Made by a program: the position numbers and the translations under genes
In this document: positions 1-12,500 of the stretch, in pieces
Layout: each line of letters opens with the position of its first letter
Position numbering within the stretch: position 1 is the first letter of the stretch
Notes under the pieces: model-generated
The model's input: only the letters and a program-made list of their open reading frames with translations
What the model was told of the DNA's origin: nothing
Database searches by the model: none
From: Anadara kagoshimensis
Taxonomy: Eukaryota; Mollusca; Bivalvia; Arcoida; Arcidae
Assembly: GCA_021292105.1 (NCBI GenBank)
Contig: CM037871.1
Location: forward strand, 37,067,854-37,131,853
Direction: 5' to 3'
Length of the DNA stretch: 64,000 bases

Positions 1-242
1 ACAGGGTGTGACCTATATATCCTTGTAAATGAGGTTTAGGGGGTTATAACAATTTAAAAAAAAAAAACCAATTAGATAGATAATAACAAATGTTTTATTG
101 TCTTTTTCATTATAATGTAACCATAACTCTGTCTGTTACAAATAAAATACAGAAAAATGGAAAATTTTAACCAGTACGTACATTAATGAATTCAAACATA
201 CAGTAGTGGAAGAAATATTTAAATATGCATAACTAGAACAAC

Positions 243-465
243 TGTGTTGCCATGGAGCAAGCTTTTTACAGCTTGTCACATTGTAACTAGCTTTTTTTTC
301 TATGTTGCCATGGAGCTAGCTTTTTATATCTTGCCACATTGTAACTAGTTTTTCTATTTTGCCATGGGGCTAGTTTTTCTAAGTTGCCATGGAGCTAGTT
401 TGTCTAGGATGCCATGGAGCAAGTTTTTCTACATTGCAATAGAGCTAGCTTTTCTACTTCCAAGT
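243..465. repeat. Degenerate tandem repeat TTGCCATGGAGCTAG
   Basis: Seven or so diverged units of the form TTGCCATGGAGCTAGTTTTT, some with a CTTGCCACATTGTAACTAG insert, follow one another. Unit spacing varies from about 25 to 65 bp. Confidence 0.7.
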
Positions 466-1330
466 GTTTTTTCTGTAAAGTAAGCTAACTGAATCTTAAA
501 TGTGTATTTTACCAGAGAAAAACAGTGATGGTTGCTAATGGCAACAAGCAATATACATATGGTAACCAATAAACAAAATATGCAGATATAAAAGGCCATT
601 ATGAAAGAAAAAGCTAACATTTTAATTAACTAATAGATGATATTGGTGAAAGCACACTTATTTTTTGTTCATTCTAGGTTTTCAAAGGGTTTTAATTCTT
701 CTATTAACAGAACTTGACCTATATTTTTTTAAGAACTTGACCTAAATTTTTCTTAGATTAAGAAAAGAACTTGACCTATATTTTTTCTTAGATGAAAAAA
801 GTACCAAAGTTAAAAATGCTTAAAATTTTCACTCTTACATAATCATGTTGTCTTTTATTCATAGGTATAGCACTCATTTTGGACTGTTGTCTTTTAATGT
901 CCGATAAGGAAATACAGTAAAAAAACATTGTGTGATAACTGAAGAAAATATGGGATAAATGAATAATTTTCACCATTCAAATTATCACTGTTTAGATCTA
1001 ATTTTCAGGATAAAAATAGTTTTTTGTTCTACTTGCGATACGATTATTGTAACTTGTCAAAAATCCACATCAGCTAATTTTGTGAAAAAAAGACCATTTA
1101 ATTATTTTTGTATCTCTTTATTTGGTGTAAATTGTTAATTGGGTGAAAGCAAGAGGAGGTACAACTAAATTATATTGAATGTGATAAATTCTAAAACCTT
1201 GTTACTTCTATTTATGCCAATTTACTCTAAAACAAAATGAAAACATGAAAATTGCTCAGATTTACAGTTCATATTAGGTGATAAAAGTCTGTAACATGTT
1301 ATAATAGTAGTAACACTACTAGATGTAATA
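466..1330. other. AT-rich stretch, nothing recognised
   Basis: I see no splice-bounded exon or repeat family beyond a short local repeat of AGAACTTGACCTA around 712-780. Confidence 0.5.
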
Positions 1331-3074
1331 GTCACAGACACAGATATCTATTACCAGAGCCACAGATATCGATTACCAGAGCTTGGTTGTTTAGACGTAT
1401 GAGTTACAGACATAGATATTTATTACCAGAGCCACAGATATCTATTACCAGAGCTTGGTTGTTTAGACGTATGAGTTACAGACATAGATATTTATTACCA
1501 GAGCCACAGATATCTATTACCAGAGCTTGGTTGTTTAGACGTATGAGTCACAGACATAGATATTTATTACCAGAGCTTGGATGTTTAGATGATAGATATT
1601 TATTACCAGAGCCACAGATACCTTTTACCAGAGCTTGGTTGTTTAGACGTATGAGTCACAGACACAGATATCTATTACCAGAGCCACAGATATTTATTAC
1701 CAGAGCTTGGTTGTTTAGACCTATGAGTCACAGACACAGATATCTATTACCAGAGCCACAGATATCTATTACCAGAGCTTGGTTGTTTAGACGTATGAGT
1801 CACAGACACAGATATCTATTACCAGAGCCACAGATATCTATTACCAGAGCTTGGTTGTTTAGACGTATGAGCCACAGACACAGATATCTATTACCAGAGC
1901 CACAGATATCTATTACCAGAGCTTGGTTGTTTAGACGTATGAGTCACAGACACAGATATCTATTACCAGAGCCACAGATATTTATTACCAGAGCTTGGTT
2001 GTTTAGACCTATGAGCCACAGACACAGATATCTATTACCAGAGCCACAGATATCTATTACCAGAGCTTGGTTGTTTAGACGTATGAGCCACAGACACAGA
2101 TATCTATTACCAGAGCCACAGATATCTATTACCAGAGCTTGGTTGTTTAGACGTATGAGTCACAGACATAGATATTTATTACCAGAGCTTGGATGTTTAG
2201 ATGTATGAGTCACAGACATAGATATTTATTACCAGAGCCACAGATATTTATTACCAGAGCTTGGTTGTTTAGACCTATGAGCCACAGACACAGATATCTA
2301 TTACCAGAGCCACAGATATCTATTACCAGAGCTTGGTTGTTTAGACGTATGAGCCACAGACACAGATATCTATTACCAGAGCCACAGATATCTATTACCA
2401 GAGCTTGGTTGTTTAGACGTATGAGTCACAGACACAGATATCTATTACCAGAGCCACAGATATTTATTACCAGAGCTTGGTTGTTTAGACCTATGAGCCA
2501 CAGACACAGATATCTATTACCAGAGCCACAGATATCTATTACCAGAGCTTGGTTGTTTAGACGTATGAGCCACAGACACAGATATCTATTACCAGAGCCA
2601 CAGATATCTATTACCAGAGCTTGGTTGTTTAGACGTATGAGTCACAGACATAGATATTTATTACCAGAGCTTGGATGTTTAGATGTATGAGTCACAGACA
2701 TAGATATTTATTACCAGAGCCACAGATATCTATTACCAGAGCTTGGTTGTTTAGACGTATGAGTCACAGACATAGATATTTATTACCAGAGCTTGGATGT
2801 TTAGATGTATGAGTTACAGACATAGATATTTATTACCAGAGCTTGGATGTTTAGATGTATGAGTTACAGACACAGATATCTATTACCAGAGCCACAGATA
2901 TCTATTACCAGAGCTTGGTTGTTTAGACCTATTAGTCACGGACACAGATATTTATTACCAGAGCCACAGATATCTATTACCAGAGCTTGGTTGTTTAGAC
3001 CTATTAGTCACGGACACAGATATTTATTAACAGAGCCACAGATATTTATTACCAGAGCCACAGATATCTAATAA
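1331..3074. repeat. 72-bp minisatellite array
   Basis: About 24 units of 72 bp occur, each made of two near-copies of CAGATATCTATTACCAGAGC plus TTGGTTGTTTAGACGTATGA. Some units are truncated near the edges. Because 72 is divisible by three, long open frames (1387-2208, 2193-2690) run through it, encoding a 24-residue repeat; these look like by-products. Variant units with AGACCT instead of AGACGT recur every third or fourth unit, giving a higher-order pattern. Confidence 0.95.
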
Positions 3075-5691
3075 CATTTTGAATTATGACCATTTGGTTA
3101 AGCTAAGGAAGCTTTGGACACCCAGGCCCGGGTCAAGAAATTTAACTTCTATGATAAAAATAAAATATTAAGAAAACAAATGATTCAAAATACTGTAAAA
3201 ACGAGAAAAAATGATGCAGGGAAATTTCTGTGGTTTTACATCTATAAGCAACTTCCTAGAAAGAAAACTTTATGATTCCACTATTCCAAGCTTTTCTTAA
3301 CTTAAGTGGGACATTTTTTCAGCGATCAAATTCAAATGGCTACCCCGGTAATCAGTAGCAATGAAATAAACAGGAATTTTTCTGGGCATTTTGGAAAAGG
3401 AACCAATCCATATTTTTTGGAAAAATGAAAGAGAATTTATTCCAATATACTCATTTTGACATCTTTTTATTATAACCCTTCAGTGCTGTGTGTAAACATT
3501 TATTTCAAATGAGTTGATTCCTTGCACATCACCATATCTGTAAATGCAGGTTATTATTAGAACACAAGCTAAGCCAAAAATATGGGGTTTTTATCACCTC
3601 CGTGATAATACAGAGTCAATTTGGGAATTTTTACCTACAAAACTTGGAAGGATGAATGTTTTATTTTTTTGGCATTTGGATATGATCTTTTTATACGACC
3701 CTTTGAGTGTCCAGAAAAATCCCTTATCAGGTAGATTTGTTCTCCACAAATGTTTCTGGTTATACAATCATAAGTGATAAAAATAAAAATGGATGATGAT
3801 AATGGTATATTTTTGTAATTAACATTTCCTTTTAACGACTCCAGAATTAATTTAAAGACATTAAATGGTAGTCGATCATTGCATCAGCTGTGGGTTTGTC
3901 ACAGAAGCCAGCCTTCCAAGTACATGTAATAATAGTTTGTCACAAGTATATGTAATTAAGGTTTGTAAAACCATGTCTGCTCAACTTTAAGTCTTAAAAC
4001 CATGTCTGCTGAATTTTTAGAAGCTAAAAGATTTTAATAACTGTCATTAATCTTGATTGGTTAAAAGCCGTTCACTTTTCTGCTGACTCTGGACATAGTT
4101 TTTTTTCTCTCTATTTTTCTTATACAGATGACAGCTCTTAGTAATTCTAACAATGACAATTTTCTGATGTAATGAAACAAGATGTATTTCACATTAGCTA
4201 ATATCTCCAACACAGATATTTCTAATCCCAATTCACCAACTGTAAAATGAAAACATATAACAACTAACGGTTACCATGGATACCATAGTCTCATATTTCT
4301 TAATTTTTATATTTGATATTAAAGCCATCACTAGGGGATAGCCCAGGGCTTTTTGTGTTAACTCTCCATCATGAACTTAATCATTTACTTTGTTTTAATA
4401 ATCATGAGTTAATAAATTTCATTTATTTCAAATTGAATTCGATCTTGAATTCTTTGCCCTTAGTTCTCTCTTGGTCCACCAGATGTCATTGTGGTTGGAG
4501 TACTCTGATTTTGTTGTATGTATTTATTTCAGATATTTTCCTGGGTATGTATGTATACCATTAACTGTTATCTCTTCAACCTTTGTTTTTAATTAATTCT
4601 TTCCATTTGTTGGTGAATTCTGTGATGCTTTCAACTGTTATACCTGTCAAAATATCAAATGAAATATATAATATACATGTATTTTATGATTGACATTTAC
4701 CTACATTAACAATGTGAAGGTTTTTAACTTTCAGATGTCAGTGATCATATTGTTTTCCTTAAATTACGCCATATTAGTAGTTTTCCCCTGTCAAAGTATC
4801 CAAAAATAAATAAATAAATAAATTTCAAAATCTGAAAAATAAACATCTAACTAGCCATGCTTTTTAGCAATAAATCTATTAAAATAAAATTCTTTTAATT
4901 TTAATTTTTAAGATTTATTAATTTTTTTCTGCAAATTATAGTACAGTACACAACTGATCTGTAATTTTTAATTTTTTTTTAAAAGGACAATATATGTAAA
5001 AGGGTATTACATTTAAATGAAAGGAATACAATGTACAGTGTTGTAATTCAACTTGAAACTCAAAACAAGCAGTTACCCTAGATATTTTAATCATAAAAAA
5101 AGCCAAATTCAAATGTGTTAAATTTTCTCAATTCTATTCAAGATGGTAAAATCTTGGCTGAAGTTAATTTTATCAATTAATTAATTTGATTTCTAAATTG
5201 GAAACCAAATCATCAGTTGGAAAAGCGATGTCTATATGCTGGAGGGTCAGGTTTGGTTTCCAAGGAGACAGGTGCATAGGTGTGCATAGACATTACCCAT
5301 TAAGAAATGAGTCATTTCGAAGATACTTTGAAAATATGTTGTCTCATGAAATGAAGAACCCTTGCTGTGTATTGCTATAAACACATTGAAAAAGTTTAAA
5401 ATTCTGTTTCTGTTACATAATCTGTTTGTGGTCATTAACATTTCAATATAAGAAGGGAGTGAACTAGACAGCAGTTTATGTCTTGGTCTTCATTGAGACC
5501 ATCAGTTATGAGGTGCTCAAGGAAAACCAGACCTTCTGCAAGTTAAGTGAAAAAATTTCTAACACTGAAGTATAATTTTAACCTGGTGTACAAGCCTTTG
5601 CTAAATCCAAAACCAATCAAGCTGATCTTATACTGTTTAAGTGATTCAAAGTCACAGTCTGCCTGTTTCTTGTATAGAGTAGACTATCTTA
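3075..5691. other. AT-rich region downstream of SMG5 exon F, no confident gene
   Basis: No confident coding exon on either strand. The terminal SMG5 exon should lie here or before base 1, but I did not find a convincing one. A short (AAAT)n tract sits at about 4803-4822. Confidence 0.5.
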
Positions 5692-5893
5692 CAATGGGGT
5701 TTGCCGCTGTTCCACATGATACTCTCTAAAGTTTGTGTGGAACACTTATTACCATTGGATATGGAATCGCATAAGATGATGTGTCCCGTAAAAAGACATT
5801 ATTCTGGGAATTTGTGACGTAAATGTTTTCCAAAACGTTCCGCACAAATGTTTTGAGGTATTGATCATGTGGTACAGCGGCGAACCCCATTCT
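5692..5893. mobile_element. Foldback MITE, about 200 bp
   Basis: The left end CAATGGGGTTTGCCGCTGTT is matched in reverse by the right end GTACAGCGGCGAACCCCATT. Pairing extends inward with mismatches over most of the element. It is flanked by TTA on both sides (ATCTTA before, CTTAGACC after), consistent with a three-base target duplication of the Harbinger type. No transposase is present. Confidence 0.75.
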
Positions 5894-6407
5894 TAGACCA
5901 TTTCACTACTGACACCTGTCACAAGTGTAAGAGATAATTTACAAAACCTGATTGAATTCCACACTGATTTAGTATGAGAGATTTAATTTAGGAGTCTCTT
6001 TTAAATTTTTGTGAATGTGGTCAGGGCCCTTGTAATTGTGCAAATTATTGGTCAAATAACCAAAAGTTTGAAAATCAAAAATACAATTATTGTTACACAA
6101 CTCTAAACTAGAAAAGACAACATGTTTAATGGACTTAATTACTCTTTTATATTAGTTCAATTTGATTCCAGGTTGATTTTGACATGAAGTTATTTTCATT
6201 TTGATTTATTTTACCTTTTTTTATTGGATTTATTTATTGTAAAAGTAAACTTTATGTTTGTAAAAAAAACCACATAAGATTCTTAATTGTTAACGGGCTC
6301 CAATATAGGCCCCAAATATGGCTCAGTGAGAGCAATGTGACCGTATTTGTGATTAACAAAAATCTGTTTTTCTATCAGCATTATTTCATTAGTATTTGAG
6401 TTCTTAC

Positions 6408-6565
6408 CTTCCTTTTTGCACACCGACAGGAAATTAGTTATAAATGGTGGGTAGGCATTATGATCTAGTTCTTTGGTCATCAGAATGGCCACCATATGTC
6501 CAGTACTAAGTTCACCTCCCTGATGTGCTAGGTATCTGGAACAGTTCAGTATTTCATATAAACAC
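6408..6565 (-). CDS. SMG5: SMG5 exon F (late PIN domain)
   Basis: This 158-nt exon completes the Trp codon and encodes CLYEILNCSRYL, then GHMVAILMTKELDHNAYPPF, ending in CKKE plus one base. SMG5 proteins have W-x-L-Y-K-I-L-D-x-C-x-x-L at this point, followed by a strand of the M-V-T-I-I-T-G type. Where active PIN nucleases such as SMG6 have consecutive Asp residues after this strand, this protein has Lys-Glu, which fits an inactive nuclease fold. The acceptor is TTTATAG and the donor GTAAGAAC. Without the splice the frame runs on to a stop at 6283. Confidence 0.85.
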
Positions 6566-9500
6566 CTATAAATAAAGACACAACATTCATGTAATTACAT
6601 ACAAGGTAAGTGTGTAACAGTGGTACAAAGTAGAGCTGTCATTGATAAGAATTTGAATATCGATATATCAACTGAAAAATATAACGATTAATCGATATCC
6701 AAATATGGGAACAGTGATTAAAATATAGTTTATTTTTTGTAGACAGATTATTTTCCATCAATATTTTGCATGCCTGGCGTCATCTTACATGTTTCTAATA
6801 TTATATGCATTCTGTTTTTTATGTCAGTTGGCTCCAACCTTAGCCATGAACTGGGGGCCATTATTGATACACAAAAAATGTATTGATATATCATATCAAT
6901 GACTTTTAGTGGTGATATATATCCCAGTCAAGATTCTTTCATTTATATCTAACTTCAATTTTCACAAATTATAGTAGCCAAATTTCGAATCTTTTTAAAA
7001 AATATAGTCCATTTTAAAATGTTTTCACAAATTTGCTAAAATAGGTTAGGTTTTAAAAGAATTTCCGAGACATTAGTAGCCAACAGTGATCAAGAATGGA
7101 AAACATTAGTAGCCAATAGCAATCAGGAATGGAAAACATTAGTAGCCAATAGTGATCAGGAATGGAAAACATTAGTAGCCAATAGTGATCAGGAATGGAA
7201 AACATTAGTTGCCAATAGCGATCAGGAATGGAAAACATTAGTAGCCAATAGCGATCAGGAATGGAAAACATTAGTAGCCAATAGCGATCAGGAATGGAAA
7301 ACATTAGTAGCCAATAGCGATCAGGAATGGAAAACATTAGTAGCCAATAGTGATCAGGAATGGAAAACATTAGTAGCCAATAGTGATCAGGAATGGAAAA
7401 CATTAGTAGCCAATAGCGATCAAGAATGGAAAACATTAGTAGCCAATAGCAATCAGGAATGGAAACATAGTCTAAGTAGTTAGTTTTGGGATGTTGAAGG
7501 AAACAAGTGTGTCTTAAGAAAACCATCAACCTGTGGCAAGCAAACTAATAAGCTTTCTCTCACTAGATTCTGAAAATATCTCAAAATATCTCACCAATGA
7601 TCCATGCTTCTCTTCTTCAGATTCTTTTGTGCATTTTCTTGAAGTTTTTCATTACTCTTCTGTGCTCGTATGTACCTGAAATATAGAAACCTTGGTTAAT
7701 CAACAGATGACCACATACAACAAAATAATGCTAAATAACATCTACTGATAAGTAATATAAGTTTGCAGTTATTACAGAGAAAAGGCAAATTTCTTAAATT
7801 ACATGTACATTTATGTGTGAATTGATGTATCGCCGGCCATGCCTTTTATGTTCCGACTCTGACTGCCATCACATTACCAAAGCAGCGCTAGGGCAACCAA
7901 TGACATACTAGTGTCAGTGACGTCATTAAATGACATAATTCAGGCCGAGTTTTCATTCTTTTTGTGTGTAATTCAAGCATGCGGGGCCTTTGTCGGAACA
8001 TTGTGGGCGTGGCTGGCAATTCGTCAATTATATAACTTTATACTTCTTGACTTGATGATGCATAATGTAAATAATCTATCCTCTATATTGTACAGTTTAC
8101 CAATTTGGACCCCAACAGCTAACTTTTTTGTTAGAAGTACAGTATAACCTTGATTCATCACCACCATTTGTTCAGTCAAAATCTGGCATAATAAAGGGGT
8201 TTGGTCATAAACTGAGGGAGGCTCATAAAGATAAACATAAACAAAATGGATTTTGGGACTTCAAAATGGTGTGGCGATAAGCGAGGTGGCAAAGTTATCG
8301 AGGGGCATTATAATGAGGTTTTACTGTACATTTATTGATGGTAGTATATGATAAAGTACAAACTACCTAACCCAACCCTTTATAGAACCATATTATGATC
8401 AATTAACTAACCTTTATTGTACAAGAGACACAGTGACAAAAATAGAACAGTATGCACTTGTTACTGTAACCCTGTTTTATATAGCAGCCAAAATTAGTCA
8501 AAAAGGACAAAAAAGAAAGATTAATGAAAAAATTATACACAATTGTTATATTAACCCATCTTACAAGCACTTTGTGAACCTAGAGTTGTCGCCATGACAT
8601 TTCAAAATGGCTGACGAGACATTGTACAATATGACAAGACATACTGGTTTGACCTGCCTCAATATCATCAGATTATAGCAAGTAACATAGAACACTGATT
8701 TTATACTGAAATACTTGTAAAAACAACAAATATACCTGTAAAAAACGTTGTAAGGTATCAGTCTAGCTAATGTTGGAATTCTGTTCTGGTCAGAAATAAC
8801 ATGTAACTCATATTAACGTTAACAACTGTGTAATTGTTTTACAACAAAGTCTGAAATCTGTGTAAATGACTCATATGTAATTAGGTGCTGTGTGTCTATA
8901 AAGTTATTGTTAAGCTGTGTAAATGGTGACCGTGTTAACCAAATATGAATTCTTGTAAGACCATATTTATGTTTAGTGATACACAAGTAGGAGAGCATGC
9001 TTTATGACTACAAGATCTGAAAGTCAGAAGTCCAATAAGCCATATTTAGGTTTAGGAGAGCATGACATATGACCGCGAGATCTGAGAGTCAGAAAGTTTT
9101 GAAATGAATTGGGACAAAACAAAGACATTGTGAAGACAATGAAGATATAGAACCATTATAATTAAAAACAGGCCTTTTTGGGAGGAAGGCATGACATTCC
9201 AAAGCATACATGTCAAAAGGGCCCTTGGAAATGAATACAGGCAAAACATCAAGCAAATGGAAAGTCTCGAGGTTCTACTGCATAATTGCAAACAAAACTG
9301 ATCCAAAGCAACCAATGCAAATAGCCAATAGAAATGAATGTAGATCTAAAAGATCTATTGTAAATAATTACAGGCTTAGAAGGACTACTGTAAATGATTA
9401 TAAACCAATGGGGTCATTGCACATATGAACAGACCCCAGGAACCAATACCGAAGATCAACAATCTAAAAGAGCCATTGCAAATAACCACAAATCTAAGGG

Positions 9501-12500
9501 CCACTGTTAATGAATGCTGGATTTTAGATCTCAAAAGTCAGACTTATAAACTGGAAAACAGGCTATATGATCTTGATTAACCACAAGTCTTCAAAACTAG
9601 ATAACAACACCAATGCCTCTTGTCATAATGGGTATTAGGCATAAGAATGGCTTCCTAAATCTCGTATGTCATCAATATGCAGTTTAATAAGTAAACTTAT
9701 TTTGAATTTCATGTTTACCTAAACTGGTGCTATATCAATATCAAAAAGGAATACATGTATAATGAATCATTCCATTTTATTGTATTTAGCATTAAAGCTT
9801 CTATTCATGTCATTTGTTTAAATTTTGCTCTTAGATTTTGGATCAAAATCATGTAGCACAGATTAATAAAAACCTTGAAATAAATCTGCTTTTTAATCTG
9901 TAAATCCTATACATTTTCAATGATACCTCTTCAGTTTCTATGACTATCAAATAAAGTTCATAAACCACACTAAATAAGCAATCACAGATTCCTTTGTCCT
10001 TTCATATCAATTTTCATACAAATATAAATGACAATAGCAGGGTATTTTTTAGGAAAAAATTCTAAAAACTGAACATACAATATTCTTCAGATCCTTTCAT
10101 TTTTGTTCTGATAACTTGAGTCAAGGGTATAATATTGCTGATTAAGAAAAACTCAAATAACCATGAAGCTTTTGTCAAAAAGCAATATTACTCCAAACAT
10201 GATATTTTATCCAGAATTTTTTTTTTTTGAGCTTCAAATTGTCCACAAAATGAACACCAATGAGAAAAAAAAATTCCTACTATATTTTCCTCCACAGTAT
10301 CAGGTAGTTTGATGATAAATTACGCCCAACATGTTGTGTGTGTAATATACACCGTTACTTTCATCACAGCTTAAATTACAATGATTTCAGAAAATTAAGT
10401 TTCTAGCTTGTTTTATGGAAAGATAGATTTTTACAATATTATACAGGTCGGATTCTATTACAAGACAACACAAATACACTATAAACTTTAATATTGTTTT
10501 GTAACTTGTTCTAATATGTGACTTTGACAAAATAGTCACGATTCAATATGGATGCCACCCCTTTAGTCGAAATAAAGAACAAGCAATGAACATGAACTCC
10601 ATTAGAATAAATAGTTATTATACTTCCCGTAAACAGAGTTTAGGGAGTATTTAGGAATAACCCTGTTCAACTGCCCAACTGTCTGTCTGACCGTCACACC
10701 CCAACATTGTGTCCACTCCATATTGTTCATGGTTATGAATAGATTTTCATCAAACCTTACACAAATGCTTATCAACATGAGGCAATTTGTTGCATACCAA
10801 ATTTAGCATCTGTCCATCTGCTGGATGTTCAGGATGGGGGAGGGGGGGGGTATAACTTTAGTTCAAATGGAAAACAAAATTACTGCCATGATACTAAATC
10901 AAAGTAACTAAATAAAAACACATAACAATTCTATGTTGTACTTGTATGAACCTACAAGACAAAAACACAAGAGTCGGTTCATTCTCACCATATATATAAT
11001 AATGATAAAGCAAAACTGACATGCCTTCATTAACTTATATTCTATCTTAGCATTACAAAAATTCTATAATAAACCAAACACATTCCTTAGTAAACTGTGC
11101 AAAAAACACCTGTAATGACAACAACGAACAAGACCACTTTACAAAAAACATGGCCACCGAACAAAAACATGGCTACTTTACAAGACAACATAACTTGTAA
11201 TGTTGAATACATGTAACTGACATTGTCAAACAAGGTAGTAAATGTATAATTAGTTTGTGTAATGGCTAATGTGTGTAGTCATTTACTTAGCATTTAATTG
11301 TCTACAGTTTAATTATGTATTCCATAAAACCTAATAAAACATGCAAATGTGACAACCTTCAGTATTCATTTTCCATTTTTGTAAAATATCTCAAGAAAAA
11401 TGCATGTTTTTAAAAACATGTGATCATATGTCTGTAAAATTATGACGGAAAGAATAAGAGGTCAAATAGGGTCAGTATAACTCAACTGGAAACTTTATGA
11501 AGGAATTAACAAGAGGCTAAATAGGGTCAGTCATGCTCAACAGGAACTTTATTTGATTTGAATTTCTGACATCCATACCAGACACCATTTTGAATATGCA
11601 TCAACCAAGAATTTTTTAAACTGAACTTATCATTCATTATGGCCCAATTTCACAAGGTCATAGCATTGCTGCAGTAACCTACTTTGCAATTTTATAAACA
11701 GTCCTGTGAGTTTTACCCAAATTTTGTGATTAATTTAAGGCCAAGAATTAAAAGAAACAAACTTTATTTTAAATTTAGGAACCTGAGTTTTGGTGACAGT
11801 GTCCGGCTGGCAGACTACTCTGTGGGCGGGCACCTTTATTAATGTTAGACACGACTTACCCTCTAATTGCATAGTACTTTGTACAAGCCAGCTAAAGAGG
11901 TTTTATCAAGATATACTGTATATAGTCAAACCTGTCTATAAAGTCCACACAAGGGAACCAGTAAAAATGGCCTATATGGGTAGGTGACCTTTATATGCAG
12001 GTTCAAATAACATGAATAAAGAACAATTAAGATACAAATCTACTGACCTTTATAAGCAGGTTGCACTAATATACAGATGGCCTTTAAGGCAGGTTCCACT
12101 GTAGAGTAAAACCTGGCTTCATAATAGCCATTATATGTTTAGTCTGATTTTGGCATTATAAAGAGGTTTGGCAATAAATAGAGGAAGGCTTATACAGAAC
12201 TAGAACTGTCTGTAGAGACTTAAACCCCCATCCCGCTTGTGGGGCCTTAAAACAAGGTTTTACTGTATCACAAATAACTAACAGAAATAAAATTGGATAC
12301 ACAATACCAGGGTAATGTTTCAAACATGAGTTAGAACATCTTCGTCTTTTTTTCAATTACCAACATTTTAATAGTCATGTCATATTACATGAACATGATT
12401 ACGATCATAGACTGCCTCAAAAGCCAGTCTCAATTTAAGTCAATATACAAGATGAACAAAAATGGTTTTTAATATATTTATATATCTGAATGAATCATTA

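Noticed and set aside
1387..2690. Long open frames of 273 and 165 codons
   Set aside because: They are a 72-bp minisatellite read in the one frame that lacks stops. The encoded 24-residue repeat has no known fold and no splice or promoter context.
4061..4239. Candidate last SMG5 exon on the minus strand
   Set aside because: The acceptor TTTTACAG and phase fit, but the protein lacks the aromatic F-Y-x-x-W type end and runs about 40 residues too long. Too weak to annotate.
7053..7529. Minus-strand frame of 158 codons (FSIPDHYWLLM repeat)
   Set aside because: It is a 33-bp minisatellite lying between two SMG5 exons of the same strand; period divisible by three explains the open frame.
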